This document shows, one piece after another, positions 7,915-17,112 of a DNA stretch of 26,736 nt. The DNA comes from Patescibacteria group bacterium UBA6164 (GTDB lineage: Bacteria > Patescibacteriota > Gracilibacteria > BD1-5 > UBA6164), in NCBI GenBank assembly GCA_002422305.1, contig DIUG01000019.1, positions 1-26,736 of the forward strand, read 5' to 3'. A program made the position numbers and the translations under genes. The number at the start of each line of letters is the position of its first letter. Positions within the stretch are counted from its first letter, which is position 1. Under the pieces are notes generated by a model, which saw only the letters and a list, made by a program, of their open reading frames with translations, was not told the DNA's origin and did no database searches.

Positions 7915-8748
7915 ATGTTAATAGATTGAACAAAAATAGCTTTAGATATATATGATAAAATAAAAGCAGAGCTAATAAATTTTGATAAAAAACCTACACT
8001 TTGAGCAATTTTAGTATGAAATAATCCAGAAAGCCTTAGGTATATTAAACAAAAGAAAAAATGGGCTGATTATGTATGAATAAATTTTAAATTATTAGAA
8101 TTAAAAGAAGATATATCTGAAAAAAAACTATTAGAATATATAAATAAAGTTAATAAAGATAATAATATTTCATGATATATTATTCAATTACCTCTTCCTA
8201 AACACATAAATAAAAATAATATAATAAATTCAATAAATTCTGATAAAGATATAGACTGATTTCATCCTATAAATCAATGAAAAATGCTAATATGAGATAA
8301 AACCTGATTTCAATCTTGTACACCTATGTGAATTATAAACATTTTAAAATCTCTTGATTTAGTTTTTTTGGGAAAAGTAGTATGTGTTATAGGTAGAAGT
8401 AATATTGTTTGAAAACCAGTTATAGCATTATTAATTAATGAATGAGCAACTGTGATTTGTTGTAATAGCTCTACTCAAAATATTAAAGAATTTACAAAAA
8501 AAGCTGATATTATTATTATTGCAACTTGAAAACCAAAATTATTAAAAGAAGATATGTTAAAAAAATGAAGTATAATAATAGATGTTTGATTTTCTGTAAT
8601 AGATGGAAAAATTATTTGAGATGCTGATACTGAAAATATAGATAAAGCATGACACAAAATCACACCTGTTCCAGGTTGAGTATGACCTTTAACAGTTGCA
8701 ATGCTTATAAAAAATACATTAAAAGCTTATAAAAAAGAAAAGCTATAA
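7915..8748 (+). CDS. folD: Bifunctional methylene-THF dehydrogenase/cyclohydrolase FolD
   Basis: This 277-residue protein oxidises 5,10-methylene-THF to methenyl-THF and hydrolyses it to 10-formyl-THF, supplying one-carbon units. The catalytic Tyr and Lys are Y43 and K47 (YIKQKKK). Other signatures follow: IIQLPLPKHI, DKDIDGFHPIN, SCTPMGII, VIGRSNIVGKPVIALL, DVGFSVIDGKIIGDAD and TPVPGGVGPLTVAML. All are intact, so the enzyme should be active; many motif glycines are TGA, giving strong support for code 25. Length is normal (about 280). It stands alone on the + strand, without an SD, before the tRNA genes. Confidence 0.97.
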
Positions 8749-8792
8749 AAAATCAAATAAATATAAAATTTCATAAAAAGTTTAAAAAAGTT

Positions 8793-8820
8793 TTGACTTA
8801 AAAAAGTTTTTTAATAGAAT
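8793..8820 (+). promoter_or_regulatory. Promoter of the tRNA genes
   Basis: TTGACT (8793-8798) and TAGAAT (8815-8820) lie 16 bases apart, 25 bases before the first tRNA. I see no equally good site before the second and third tRNAs. Confidence 0.6.
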
Positions 8821-8845
8821 ATGTCTCGCAACTTATAATAAATAT

Positions 8846-8922
8846 GCGGGCATAGCTCAATTGGCTAGAGCATCTGCCTTCCAAGCAGAGGGTTGTGGGT
8901 TCGAGTCCCATTGCCCGCTCCA
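8846..8922 (+). tRNA. tRNA-Gly (anticodon UCC)
   Basis: A complete cloverleaf with a 7-bp acceptor (GCGGGCA/TGCCCGC), D arm GCTC/GAGC, anticodon stem TCTGC/GCAGA with loop CTTCCAA, a T arm with TTCGAGTC, and an encoded CCA. The anticodon is TCC, reading GGA and GGG. It is not the TCA tRNA needed for UGA-glycine, which must lie elsewhere in the genome. Confidence 0.96.
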
Positions 8923-8938
8923 TTTAAAATTTTGTAAT

Positions 8939-8979
8939 AAAAGTAGAAATTAGTAAATTATTTAATACTTTCTACTTTT
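8939..8979 (+). terminator. Hairpin between tRNA-Gly and tRNA-Ile
   Basis: AAAAGTAGAAA (8939-8949) pairs perfectly with TTTCTACTTTT (8969-8979), followed by T-rich sequence. It is a likely terminator or processing site after tRNA-Gly. If it terminates fully, tRNA-Ile needs its own promoter, which I cannot see clearly. Confidence 0.55.
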
Positions 8980-8991
8980 ATTTAATATAAT

Positions 8992-9068
8992 GGGTGTATA
9001 GCTCAGTTGGTTAGAGCGCACGACTGATAATCGTGAGGTCGATGGTTCAACTCCATCTATACCCACCA
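8992..9068 (+). tRNA. tRNA-Ile (anticodon GAU)
   Basis: A 77-base cloverleaf with acceptor GGGTGTA/TATACCC (one G-T pair), anticodon stem CGACT region with loop CTGATAA giving anticodon GAT, T loop TTCAACTC, and encoded CCA at 9066-9068. It reads AUC and AUU. It lies one base before the next tRNA. Confidence 0.96.
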
Positions 9069-9069
9069 T

Positions 9070-9145
9070 CGGAAACTGGCGCAATTGGTAGCGCACGCGT
9101 TTTGGGAACGCGGGGTTGTAAGTTCGAGTCTTGCGTTTCCGACCA
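9070..9145 (+). tRNA. tRNA-Pro (anticodon UGG)
   Basis: A 76-base cloverleaf with acceptor CGGAAAC/GTTTCCG, anticodon stem CGCGT/ACGCG with loop TTTGGGA giving anticodon TGG, T loop TTCGAGTC, and encoded CCA. It starts one base after tRNA-Ile, so both surely share one transcript. The terminator at 9163-9200 follows. Confidence 0.96.
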
Positions 9146-9147
9146 TT

Positions 9148-9203
9148 TTTTGAAATTAACTCAAAACCATCTATAAATTTTACAATTTATAGATGGTTTT
9201 TTA
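9148..9203. terminator. tRNA terminator, first copy of a 56-bp direct repeat
   Basis: AAAACCATCTATAAATT (9163-9179) pairs perfectly over 17 bases with AATTTATAGATGGTTTT (9184-9200). It ends the tRNA transcript. The same 56 bases, with one difference, occur at 10719-10774, next to the superoxide reductase stop. The two copies bound the dispersed repeat and the ATPase gene. Confidence 0.9.
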
Positions 9204-9215
9204 GTTTTATTAGAC

Positions 9216-9345
9216 TTGTAGGGAAATAACCAACTCTTGTCCACAGGATGACCTAAAGGCCTAATTCTCTCCCTTATTTTAAGGGAGAGAGGTTACAATT
9301 GTTCCCCTTGCCCTTATTTAAGGGAAAGGATTCAGGTTAGGGTTA
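9216..9345. repeat. Dispersed repeat with two GC-rich hairpins
   Basis: This non-coding element has markedly more G and C than its surroundings. It holds an 11-bp stem TCTCTCCCTTA/TAAGGGAGAGA (9266-9290) and a second stem CCTTGCCCTT/AAGGGAAAGG with one mismatch (9306-9329), then TTCAGGTTAGGGTTAA. Its first 72 bases (9216-9287) recur at 26665-26736 with two differences; the right end of that copy is outside the window. It resembles the REP- or MITE-like repeats found in many bacterial genomes. I see no ORF in it, and no terminal inverted repeats can be defined from one full copy. Confidence 0.8.
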
Positions 9346-9372
9346 ATTTTGAAATTATTTCACTACAACTTT

Positions 9373-9420
9373 ATTAAAATATATGATTTACAAAATACTT
9401 TCTAAATCATATATTTTAAT
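9373..9420 (-). terminator. Terminator overlapping the 3' end of the ATPase gene
   Basis: ATTAAAATATATGATTTA (9373-9390) pairs perfectly over 18 bases with TAAATCATATATTTTAAT (9403-9420), with a 12-base loop. The TAA stop of the minus-strand ATPase gene is at 9388-9390, so the upstream arm of the hairpin encodes its last residues. Confidence 0.7.
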
Positions 9421-10632
9421 ATGTTTAATTCAATTGCTTACTCAAAAATCTATATCATCAAATGAAACGACATATTTATCCCAATTATCGTTTATTGCTT
9501 CAAGTGAAGAATATTCTCTAGCAATAGTATCTTCAGAGCCGAGTAAATAACAAACTTGAAAATATTTTGTTACCCCATTTTTTTCTGCTATAAAATCAAT
9601 TTCTTTTCCATTTGAAAGTCTTCAAATTTTTATACTATATCCGTTTCTTTTTAATTCTAAAAATACATAATTTTCTAATAATTTTCAAATATCTCTTTTA
9701 AAATCAAATCAAACTAAACTATTTCTAAGTCCTAGATCTCAAATATAATACTTATTATAAATTTCAAAATACTTTTTAGTACCAGGTTCTACTGATTTTA
9801 CAAGTTCTAACATATAAACTTTTAATCCATAATCCAAATAATTTAAAACAGTTTCAGGTGAAATTTTTACTTTTTGTGATTTAAGATAATCACTTATACT
9901 TTTTGCTGAAAATATATTTCAAACATTTGCAAAAATATACTTATATAAATTCTCAAAAAAATCTATGTTTCTGAGTCAAAAATTTGCAACTATATCTTTT
10001 AGTAAAATAGTTGAATAAATTCATTTTAAATAATCAAAGATGATTTTTTCATCAAAATTTACACCGAAAATTCAAGGTAGTCATCCATATTTTATATATT
10101 CTAAGAAAAGTTCACGAGATTTAGTTTTTTGCGAGAATATAGAGTATTCACTATAACTAAGAGAATAAACTTCAAATTCTATATATCTTCCAGTTATAAG
10201 AGTTGAAAGTTCACTTGATAGCATATTTGAGTTACTTCATGTTATAAATATTTCTGTATCTTTTTGATAAGCCCCCAAAATGCTATTTACAAATTTTTCC
10301 CATCAAACTATTTCTTGAATCTCATCAATTCAAACAAATATTTTTTTATCTTTATCTATGTTTTGTAAAAAATTTTTAAATTCTGAGTACAAATCATTAT
10401 AATCTCTTATAAAATCAAATTCTAAATCTTCTTTATTTATGTAAAAAACATTATTTTTAGTTGTATAATCAGTTTTTATAATATCTTGAATTAAGTATTT
10501 TAAAAGATAGCTTTTTCAAACTCTTCTCATTCAAGTTATCACTTTTATAACATTGCTACCCAAGTATTTTTTAAGTCAAGTATTGTAAAAAGATCTTTCT
10601 AAAATTTTTTCTTTAAGTATTTCATTTATCAT
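9388..10632 (-). CDS. AAA+ ATPase with DUF4143 domain
   Basis: This encodes 414 residues. The N-terminal ATPase has Walker A GMRRVGKS (about residues 29-36), Walker B IFVGIDEIQEIVGWEKFVNS (about 86-105), and sensor region FITGSNSNMLSSELSTLITGR. The C-terminal DUF4143 part has YGGLPG, an arm with ETVLNYLDYGLKVYMLELV, then the restriction-endonuclease-like end LLENYVFLELKRNGYSIKI and GKEIDFIAE. This family is abundant in anaerobes and reduced genomes, often in many copies, but its function is poorly defined. It sits between two copies of a terminator repeat, as if inserted as a module. Confidence 0.9.
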
Positions 10633-10718
10633 TGAAAAATAGTTATATTTTAATATAAGTTTCAGTTATATATGAAATATTATTTAATTTAAATAAAAAA
10701 TCAAATTTTTTATTTAAA

Positions 10719-10774
10719 TTTTGAAATTAACTTAAAACCATCTATAAATTTTACAATTTATAGATGGTTTTTTA
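10719..10774. terminator. Second copy of the 56-bp terminator repeat
   Basis: Matches 9148-9203 at 55 of 56 positions. The stem AAACCATCTATAAATT/AATTTATAGATGGTTT is intact. It now ends the minus-strand superoxide reductase gene, whose stop is at 10791. Since the stem is symmetric, one ancestral copy probably served both this gene and the convergent tRNA operon before the island at 9204-10718 came between them. Confidence 0.85.
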
Positions 10775-10790
10775 CTATTATAAACTTTAG

Positions 10791-11234
10791 CTAAGAAAAA
10801 TTACTAATTTTTTTTCCCCAAGAACCATGTAAGCTACATTTCACTCTTATTTCGAATTCATCTAAATTATCGAAATCAAATTCTACTACTGGTTCTATAT
10901 CCATTTCTAAATACTTTTCTTCTATTAAATCTCAATATTCATCATACAATGATATTGATGCAATTCTATGATTTTCTCACATAGGATGTATTTCATTTCA
11001 AACAGTTACTATTAATTTATTATCTTTTATATTTACTTCTGGAAAATGATCTATTTCCATAGAATCTAAAACTTTATCATCTATATAATTTATTTCTTCT
11101 TCTATTCAATGAAAGCTATCATACTCTTCACATACAGGACAAATATTTAATTCTTCTCAAATAGAAATATTTTCTTCTATATCTCAAAAAGCACTGTCAT
11201 AAATATAATTACAATTTGTACATAAATATTTCAT
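10791..11234 (-). CDS. Rubredoxin-superoxide reductase fusion (desulfoferrodoxin-like)
   Basis: This encodes 147 residues. Residues 1-38 are rubredoxin-like, with CTNC (5-8), the NYIYD motif and CPVC (32-35), four cysteines for one iron. Residues about 55-147 match the superoxide reductase (desulfoferrodoxin/neelaredoxin) fold. All five ligands of its Fe centre are present: H63 (DHFP), H83 (HPM), H89 (ENHRI), and C133/H136 in CSLHGSW. Such enzymes reduce superoxide to peroxide without making oxygen, taking electrons from rubredoxin; here both are one protein. True desulfoferrodoxins carry a different N-terminal iron domain (C-x2-C...CC); this one has the rubredoxin-type C-x2-C pair twice. It diverges from the neighbouring gene. 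Confidence 0.85.
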
Positions 11235-11286
11235 ATTTTTTATTTAAAATGTATAATATAATAAATTATAATAAATAAAAAATAAA
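11235..11286. promoter_or_regulatory. Divergent promoter region
   Basis: Only 52 bases separate two divergent starts. TATAAT occurs on the + strand at 11252-11257 and on the minus strand at 11265-11270. The -35 boxes are weak, and that for the superoxide reductase would fall inside the other gene. The two transcripts probably compete. Confidence 0.35.
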
Positions 11287-12054
11287 ATGAAACAAAAATT
11301 TAATAAAAAAATTCATGAAAAATTTATAAATTATTTTTGAATAAAAAAATACCCAACAAAAATAGAAACAAATTTTTATTCAAAAACTATAAAATATATA
11401 AAATATATAAAATGGATACCATGATTAAAAATGATTTGAATCTGAAATAGCATATCTATGAATTGTGCAAGTAATAAATCTGATATAGATTTATTTATTG
11501 TTACATCAAATAATTCTATGTGGATAAATAGAATCATTATTACTTTTTTATTTAAAATACTAAATGTTAGAAAAACTGCAAAAAAACATGCTTGAAGATT
11601 TTGTTTGAGTTTTTTTGCAACACAAAAGTGATTAGATTTTTCAAAATGGAAAATTGATAATGATATTTATTTATATTTTTGGATAATTTATTTTAAACCT
11701 ATTTTAAATTATGATAATACTTATGAATTATTTATAAAAAAAAATAGTAATTGGGCAAATTTCAGTGAATATGAAAATATAATTAAAGAAAATAAAAAAT
11801 ATATAAAATATAGAAACATTATTATAAAATCTACAAAAGATATTAAAAAATGATCTGTTTTTTTTAACTATAAAGAAAAATTTTTAAATAAAGTATTAAA
11901 ATTAATTAATTACTTATTTAAAATGATATTTTTACAAAAAACATTGAAACATTACAATTCAATATGAAAACCTTATTGAGTAATAATAAATAATAATTTA
12001 TTAAAATTTCATAATTGAGATATAAGAGAAAATATAAAAAAAGAATTAATATAA
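11287..12054 (+). CDS. Pol-beta-fold nucleotidyltransferase-like protein
   Basis: This encodes 255 residues. Residues about 48-73 read KMIGIGNSISMNCA, then SNKSDIDLFIVTS: the G[N/S]-x(n)-SDIDL motif of the polymerase-beta nucleotidyltransferase fold, with D66 and D68 as the metal-binding pair. The remainder is strongly basic and rich in Ile, Lys, Asn and Phe, with aromatic hydrophobic stretches around 75-95 and 130-150. Substrate is unknown; relatives act on RNA, antibiotics or proteins. It ends at a good terminator. I do not recognise a close family and cannot exclude a toxin-like role. Confidence 0.75.
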
Positions 12055-12097
12055 AAGAGTAACTAAAAGATTTAATATTCTTTAGGTACTCTTTTTT
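12053..12097. terminator. Terminator between convergent nucleotidyltransferase and glmS genes
   Basis: AAAAGAGTA-CTAAAAGA pairs with TCTTTAG-TACTCTTTT around an AT-rich loop, followed by a T-run at 12091-12097. It overlaps the stop of the upstream gene and ends 7 bases before the glmS stop, so it probably serves both. Confidence 0.8.
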
Positions 12098-12103
12098 AAT
12101 GTA

Positions 12104-13927
12104 TTATTCAACAGTAACACTTTTAGCTAAATTTTGAGGCTTATCTATATCTCTTCCTAAATTTTTTGCTACTTCTACGGAAAATATCCATAGTGGTATT
12201 AATGGTAGAAAAGGAGTTAAAATAGTATGAGATTTAGGCATTTCTATAATATCATCATATATATCTTTTACAGTATCTCAGGCTGTTATAACTCATAATA
12301 CTATTCAATTTCTAGATTTTATTTCTACTACATTTGATATAGTTTTTTCTCTTAGAATTCATTTTGGATTTATAACTACACAAGGAATATTAGGTCAAAT
12401 TAAAGCTAATGGTCAATGTTTTAGTTCTCAAGTAGAATATGCTTCGGCATGTATATAACTTAATTCTTTAATTTTTAAGCTACATTCACAAGCAGTTCCA
12501 TAAACTAGATTTCTTCATAAATAAAAGAAGTTAGAATATTTCGAATATTTTTTAGCTAAAGTTTTTATATAATTTGTTTGCTCAAGCATTCACTCTAGTT
12601 TTTTATCTAATTCTCATAGCTTTTCTATTATTTTTATTGATTCTTGAACTTGTAGATTTCTTTTTAATCACATACTTAGTGACATAATAAGTAAAGTTGC
12701 TAATTGTCCTATTATATTTTTTGTTGATGCAACTCATATTTCAATTCAAGAATGTGTATATAATCACATATCACACATTCTAGCTATAGTACTACCAACT
12801 ACATTTACTATTCAAAAAGTTAAACATCATTTTTGTTTTACCATTTTAACTCATTCTCTTACATCGGCTGTTTCTCAAGATTGAGAAATAAAAATATATA
12901 GAGTTTTTTTATTTGGTATAAATGTTTCATATAAAAATTCACTAGAAATTCTTGCTTCTGTTTTTATTCAAGATAATTGTTCAAACCAACTTTTTCATAC
13001 TAATCATGCAAAATAACTAGATCAACTTGCTATTATTTCTATATTTTCTATATCTAATTCATTTATTTCTTCTAAAGTTTTATTTGTAATAGTTTTTGTT
13101 TCGAAATCTATTCTTCAATTTAATGCATTTCTTAAAACAGAAGGTACTTCAAAAATTTCTTTTTCTGTAAATGTTTCAAATTTTCATTTGTCTGAAACTT
13201 CTAGATTTTTATCTATTTTTTGATGAGTTTTATTTATCTCTTCTCACATAGAATAAACACAATATTTTCAATTATCTATTACTATAGTTTCATTATCTTC
13301 TAAGTAAATGAATTCTTTAGCAACTCTACATAATGCATTTATATCACTTGATAAAAATATTCATTGATTTCATATTCATACTATCATTGGGCTTCATAGT
13401 TTTGCTCAGACTATTACTCATGGATTTTCCTTATCAATAACAGCAATAGCATATGCTCAAACAAGCTTTTTTATAACTTTTTCTAGTGTCGTAACTATAT
13501 TTCAATTAAAAAGATTTTCAAATAATTTTGCTATTATTTCAGTATCTGTTTCAGAATAAAAATTATATTTTTTTTGTAATTCTTCTTTTAATCCTATATA
13601 GTTTTCAATTATTCAGTTATGTACTACATAAAATCTCTCATTTTCTGAATAATGTGGATGAGTATTTAGTTCAGTTACTTTTCCATGAGTAGCCCATCTT
13701 GTATGTGCTATTCAACTATTATAATTATCTAATTTTTTATCATTTTTTTCTATTTTTGTAGCAAGATTTGAAACTTTTCATATTGATTTTTCTACATAAA
13801 TTTCTCAATATGTATTTACACACATAACTCATGCACTGTCATATCACCTATACTCCAAATTTCTAAGTCAATCAATTAAAAAAGGAATAGAATTTTTAGT
13901 TCAATTATATGCAAATATTCAACACAT
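12104..13927 (-). CDS. glmS: Glutamine-fructose-6-phosphate aminotransferase GlmS
   Basis: This 607-residue protein makes glucosamine-6-phosphate from fructose-6-phosphate and glutamine, the first step toward UDP-GlcNAc for peptidoglycan. It starts MCGIFAYNG, so Cys2 is the glutaminase nucleophile; RGYDSAG, HTRWATHG and HNGIIENY complete that domain (about 1-230). Two SIS domains follow, with ASGSSYFAG, SQSGETADVREG, LGRN...YGTACECSLKIKE, YMHAEAYSTGELKHGPLALI and the C-terminal DIDKPQNLAKSVTVE. All are intact. No glmS ribozyme-like leader is evident; the ATG lies about 30 bases after the -10 box. Length is standard (about 609). Confidence 0.97.
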
Positions 13928-13959
13928 AAATTATTATGTTAAGAAATAATATATAAATT

Positions 13960-13986
13960 ATTATAATAGTATTTTTATTTATGCAA
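13960..13986 (-). promoter_or_regulatory. Promoter of glmS
   Basis: On the minus strand TTGCAT (13981-13986) and TATAAT (13960-13965) are 15 bases apart. The short leader has no room for a glmS ribozyme. Its presence makes glmS a separate unit from ftsA upstream. Confidence 0.55.
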
Positions 13987-14039
13987 TTAAAATTATTATT
14001 TTTTATAAAAAATAATAAAAAGTTATAAAAAATAAATTT

Positions 14040-15248
14040 TTATGCATCTAAATCACGAATAACTTGTTTCAAAATCTTTTCTATTTTATTTTTATCTTTT
14101 TTTATAAAATCTAAAGTGGTTTTAATCATAGCAAATATATTTACATTTGATTTTGCTCAATCTATCCAGTTTTCATTATTTTCTATTTTATCATCCAAAA
14201 AATCTATTTTTGGGTTAATATATGTTACTTTTCAAATTATTTTTAGATTAGATTCATTTAAATCTATACTTTTTATATAGTTTTTTACAAATTTATTTGA
14301 TCATCATCAAATCATAAAAAAATTATTTGGACATATTTTTTTTCCTAAAATTTCTTCTAAAGTAATTATTAATATATCTTTAAATATAGAAAGAAAATTA
14401 TCTTTTTCTATTGTAAATCTATCTAAATCGATAGATTCAATTATATCATTTTTTGTAAGATTATAATTTTTTCTTATTTGTTTTATTAAATCATTTATTC
14501 CAAAAGCTAATTTTTTAGCTCATTCAATATTATCATCTTTTTTTACTATTATGGATGTATGTGAATTTCAAATATCTATAATAACTACATCTTTTATGTT
14601 TTTAAATAATCAAGTAAGTGCAAATTCACTAGGAATTATATTTAATATATTTTTTCAAATAGCTTTTTTAATGTAAGAAATAGTTTCATATTTTGATTCA
14701 GCTATAAAAATATTTAATATAGAAATATTTATTTCTTTTGGATTTGTTCAAATTAGAGTTTTTGTTTCTTTTCTATCACTTGTAATTTTTGATATATTAC
14801 TAATAATAAGTTTTAAGTCATTTTTTTTATATCATGAATTTTCTCTAATATTCTTAAAATGTTTTTTTAAAGCTATATTTTCAATTATACTCATTATTTC
14901 GTACAATTCTTTTTCATCTATATTTTTTTCATATTTTTCTCTTATATGATTTATTTGTGAAAATTCAAAAAATAAATTTGTTGTAGGAATATTTATAATT
15001 ACATCTTTTATTTTTATATTTCAATCTTGTTCAGCTTTTTTAATAGCTAAAGTTATATTTTCAGACACTCATTTTAAATTTTTAATCTCTTGCATTTCAA
15101 TATATTCTTCATCTTGTCTTTTTTCTCAATATCAAATTAATTCAACATCTCTATTTATAATCTTACAAATTCATACTCTTATTTTATATGTTCATATATC
15201 TATTATTCAAATTATTTTTGGTTTTATTTCTTTTTTTATAAAATTCAT
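14040..15248 (-). CDS. ftsA: Actin-like cell division protein FtsA
   Basis: This encodes 402 residues, the usual FtsA size (about 400-420). FtsA tethers FtsZ to the membrane and recruits the divisome. Phosphate-1 region GIIDIGTYKIRVGICKI (about residues 13-29) and ELIGYGEKRQ are typical, followed by NLKGVSENITLAIKKAEQDGNIKIKDVIINIP (the 1C-like domain). The second ATP-binding part has VVIIDIGNSHTSIIV and the FMIGGGSNKF adenosine motif. The C-terminus DKNKIEKILKQVIRDLDA could be the membrane-targeting amphipathic helix. It is diverged from typical FtsA. Downstream of dnaN and a TPR gene; ftsZ is not in the window. Confidence 0.85.
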
Positions 15249-15269
15249 ATAATTTTAATTTTAATTATT

Positions 15270-15331
15270 AAAATACCTCTTAACTTAATCCTTACTCCTG
15301 ATAATGGATAGAATTTAAGAGAGAGGTATAT
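15270..15331 (-). terminator. Imperfect hairpin after the TPR gene
   Basis: ATACCTCTTAA...AATCC can pair with GGAT...TTAAGAGAGAGGTAT with several bulges. It lies between the TPR stop and the ftsA start, so it may be a weak terminator or a leader structure of ftsA. Confidence 0.35.
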
Positions 15332-15338
15332 TATTTTT

Positions 15339-15857
15339 TTAAGCCATTATTTGTTTTCATATTTTTTTTAATAATCAATTTCATTCATTGATTTTTCAAG
15401 CTCAAATTAAAGCCATAGCTAAATCTTCAGTTATTAAATCATCATTTGGTGATAATATAAGAGCTCTATTTAAAATACTTATTCATCTTTCAGTATTTCA
15501 TATCATAGTATAGGCCCATCATAAATTTCTTAAAACTTCTGAATTATTACCTAAAATCTTATTTGATATTTCTAAATATTTTATAGCTTCAAGTATTTTA
15601 TCTTGAGATAATAAAATAAATCATTTTAAATAATTTCAAGTAGCTGATTCATTATTTAAACTAAGAGCATAGTTTATAGATTTTAATCATTTTTCTAGTT
15701 CTCATTTATATAGATATATATCTGCTAATTCTTCATATAATCTATAATCTCCATTATATTTTATTAAAGCATTTTCTATAATATTTACTGCTTCATTAAA
15801 TCTTTGATCATTTTTTAATGATTCTATATTTAGTATTATTTCTTTTATTTTATCCAT
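15339..15857 (-). CDS. Tetratricopeptide-repeat protein
   Basis: This encodes 172 residues, almost entirely TPR-like helices of about 34 residues each: NEAVNIIENALIKYNGDYRLYEELADIYLYKG, ELEKGLKSINYALSLNNESATGNYLKGFILL, KILEAIKYLEISNKILGNNSEVLRNLGWAYTMIG and TERGISILNRALILSPNDDLITEDLAMALIGAG. These match the TPR consensus (A/G at positions 8 and 20, A at 27, P at 32). No signal or membrane segment. It starts 9 bases after dnaN, so it is almost surely co-transcribed with the replication clamp. TPR proteins are scaffolds; the partner is unknown. Confidence 0.88.
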
Positions 15858-15866
15858 AATAAATTA

Positions 15867-16994
15867 TTATATTTTTAAAGGCATTATAATATGCTTAAAA
15901 CTATCAGTATTATCTTTTTTTTCAGGATCAGTTATAGGGGATATTAATATAGGTGATAGAGGATTTTCAAAACTTATACTAATATGAGTTGTTTCAATTA
16001 CTCAAAGTACTTCTAGAAAATAAATAGAATTTATTCATATTATATTATCTTCTCATTCAACTAATCAAACTAAAGTTACATCTCATTCTCATATTTGAGT
16101 TTCAGCTGTTTCTAATTCTATTCATCTACTTGCAGATAAGCTCATTTTTATTGAATAATTATTTTCACGGCTTATTAAATTTATTTTTTTTAGTGCTCAC
16201 ATTAAATCTACTCTATTTACTTCGGCTTTTGTTAAAAATGAAGTAGGAAAAAAATTTATATAATCAGGGAATTTACCATTCAATAATCTAGAAAATATTT
16301 TTATATTTCAAAATATAAATGATATTTGATTATCTCAAGAAATAATTTTTACTTCATCATTATCAGATAATATATTCTTTATTTGAGAAGCTGTTTTGCT
16401 AGGAATAATTTGAAAAAAATCGTTTTTTACATTTTCAGATAAAATTGTTTTGTATTCAGATAATCTAAAACTATCTGTAGAAGCAAAAATCACCTCATTT
16501 TTTTTTACCTCCATATATAATCAAGCCAGATTAGGTCTTATAGCTCATTCTGCTGAAGAAAAAAGAGTTTTATCTATAGATTTTTTTATTATTTTTCATA
16601 GTATATTTATACTAACTTCTTCTCTAATACTTGGAATTAAGGGGAATTCAGATGCTTCTATTCACTTAATTTTCATTTTTCAACTAGAAGTTCAAATTTT
16701 TATACTATTATCATTTAAAAGTTCTATAGTTACTTCATCATCTTGAACTAAAGATATATAATTTGTAAATAACTTACTAGGAATACAAAAAGCTCATTGT
16801 GTTTCTATTTTAATATTATCAACAATGACATATTCTATTGCCATTTCTAAATTATTAGAAGTAAGAACAATATTGTTAAAATTTACTTTTAATAATATAT
16901 TTTCCAGGATAGGAGTAGTTGTAATTGAAGCAGTTGCATGATTAACTATATTTAATCAATCTTTCAATATATCAGTATATATTTTAAATTTCAT
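15867..16994 (-). CDS. dnaN: DNA polymerase III beta sliding clamp DnaN
   Basis: This 375-residue protein forms the ring that tethers the polymerase to DNA. It has three clamp domains: about 1-125 (ending with PLIPSI...), 126-250 and 251-375. Signatures are LENILLKV and the conserved SSAEGAIRPNLAGLYMEVK (domain 2 start, cf. AVSKDETRPVLNGVLLE), VIFASTDSFRLSEYK, and SRLLNGKFPDYINFFP. The C-terminal SPILISPI corresponds to the conserved peptide-binding segment and the end HIIMPLKI to the usual IMPMRL. Length is normal. A promoter is at 17031-17058. dnaA is not adjacent; a PriA-like gene lies upstream instead. Confidence 0.95.
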
Positions 16995-17030
16995 ATTTTA
17001 TTATTTTAAAGTAAATTTTAATTATAATGA

Positions 17031-17058
17031 ATTATATCAAAAAATACTTTTTAATCAA
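17031..17058 (-). promoter_or_regulatory. Promoter of dnaN
   Basis: On the minus strand TTGATT (17053-17058) and TATAAT (17031-17036) are 16 bases apart, about 30 bases before dnaN. The 118-base gap from the upstream gene holds nothing else I can name. Confidence 0.6.
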
Positions 17059-17112
17059 TTATTTAAAAGCTTTTTATGTTAAAAACTAGAAATGTTATTT
17101 TTTAGCTTTATT

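Noticed and set aside
8846..8922. tRNA that decodes UGA as glycine
   Set aside because: The anticodon is UCC, not UCA, so this is the ordinary GGA/GGG tRNA.
13928..14039. glmS ribozyme
   Set aside because: The short leader before glmS has none of its conserved core, and the promoter is too close to the start.
16450..16746. Plus-strand ORF of about 98 residues across dnaN
   Set aside because: It is antisense to a well-conserved DnaN; its composition is that of a reverse complement.
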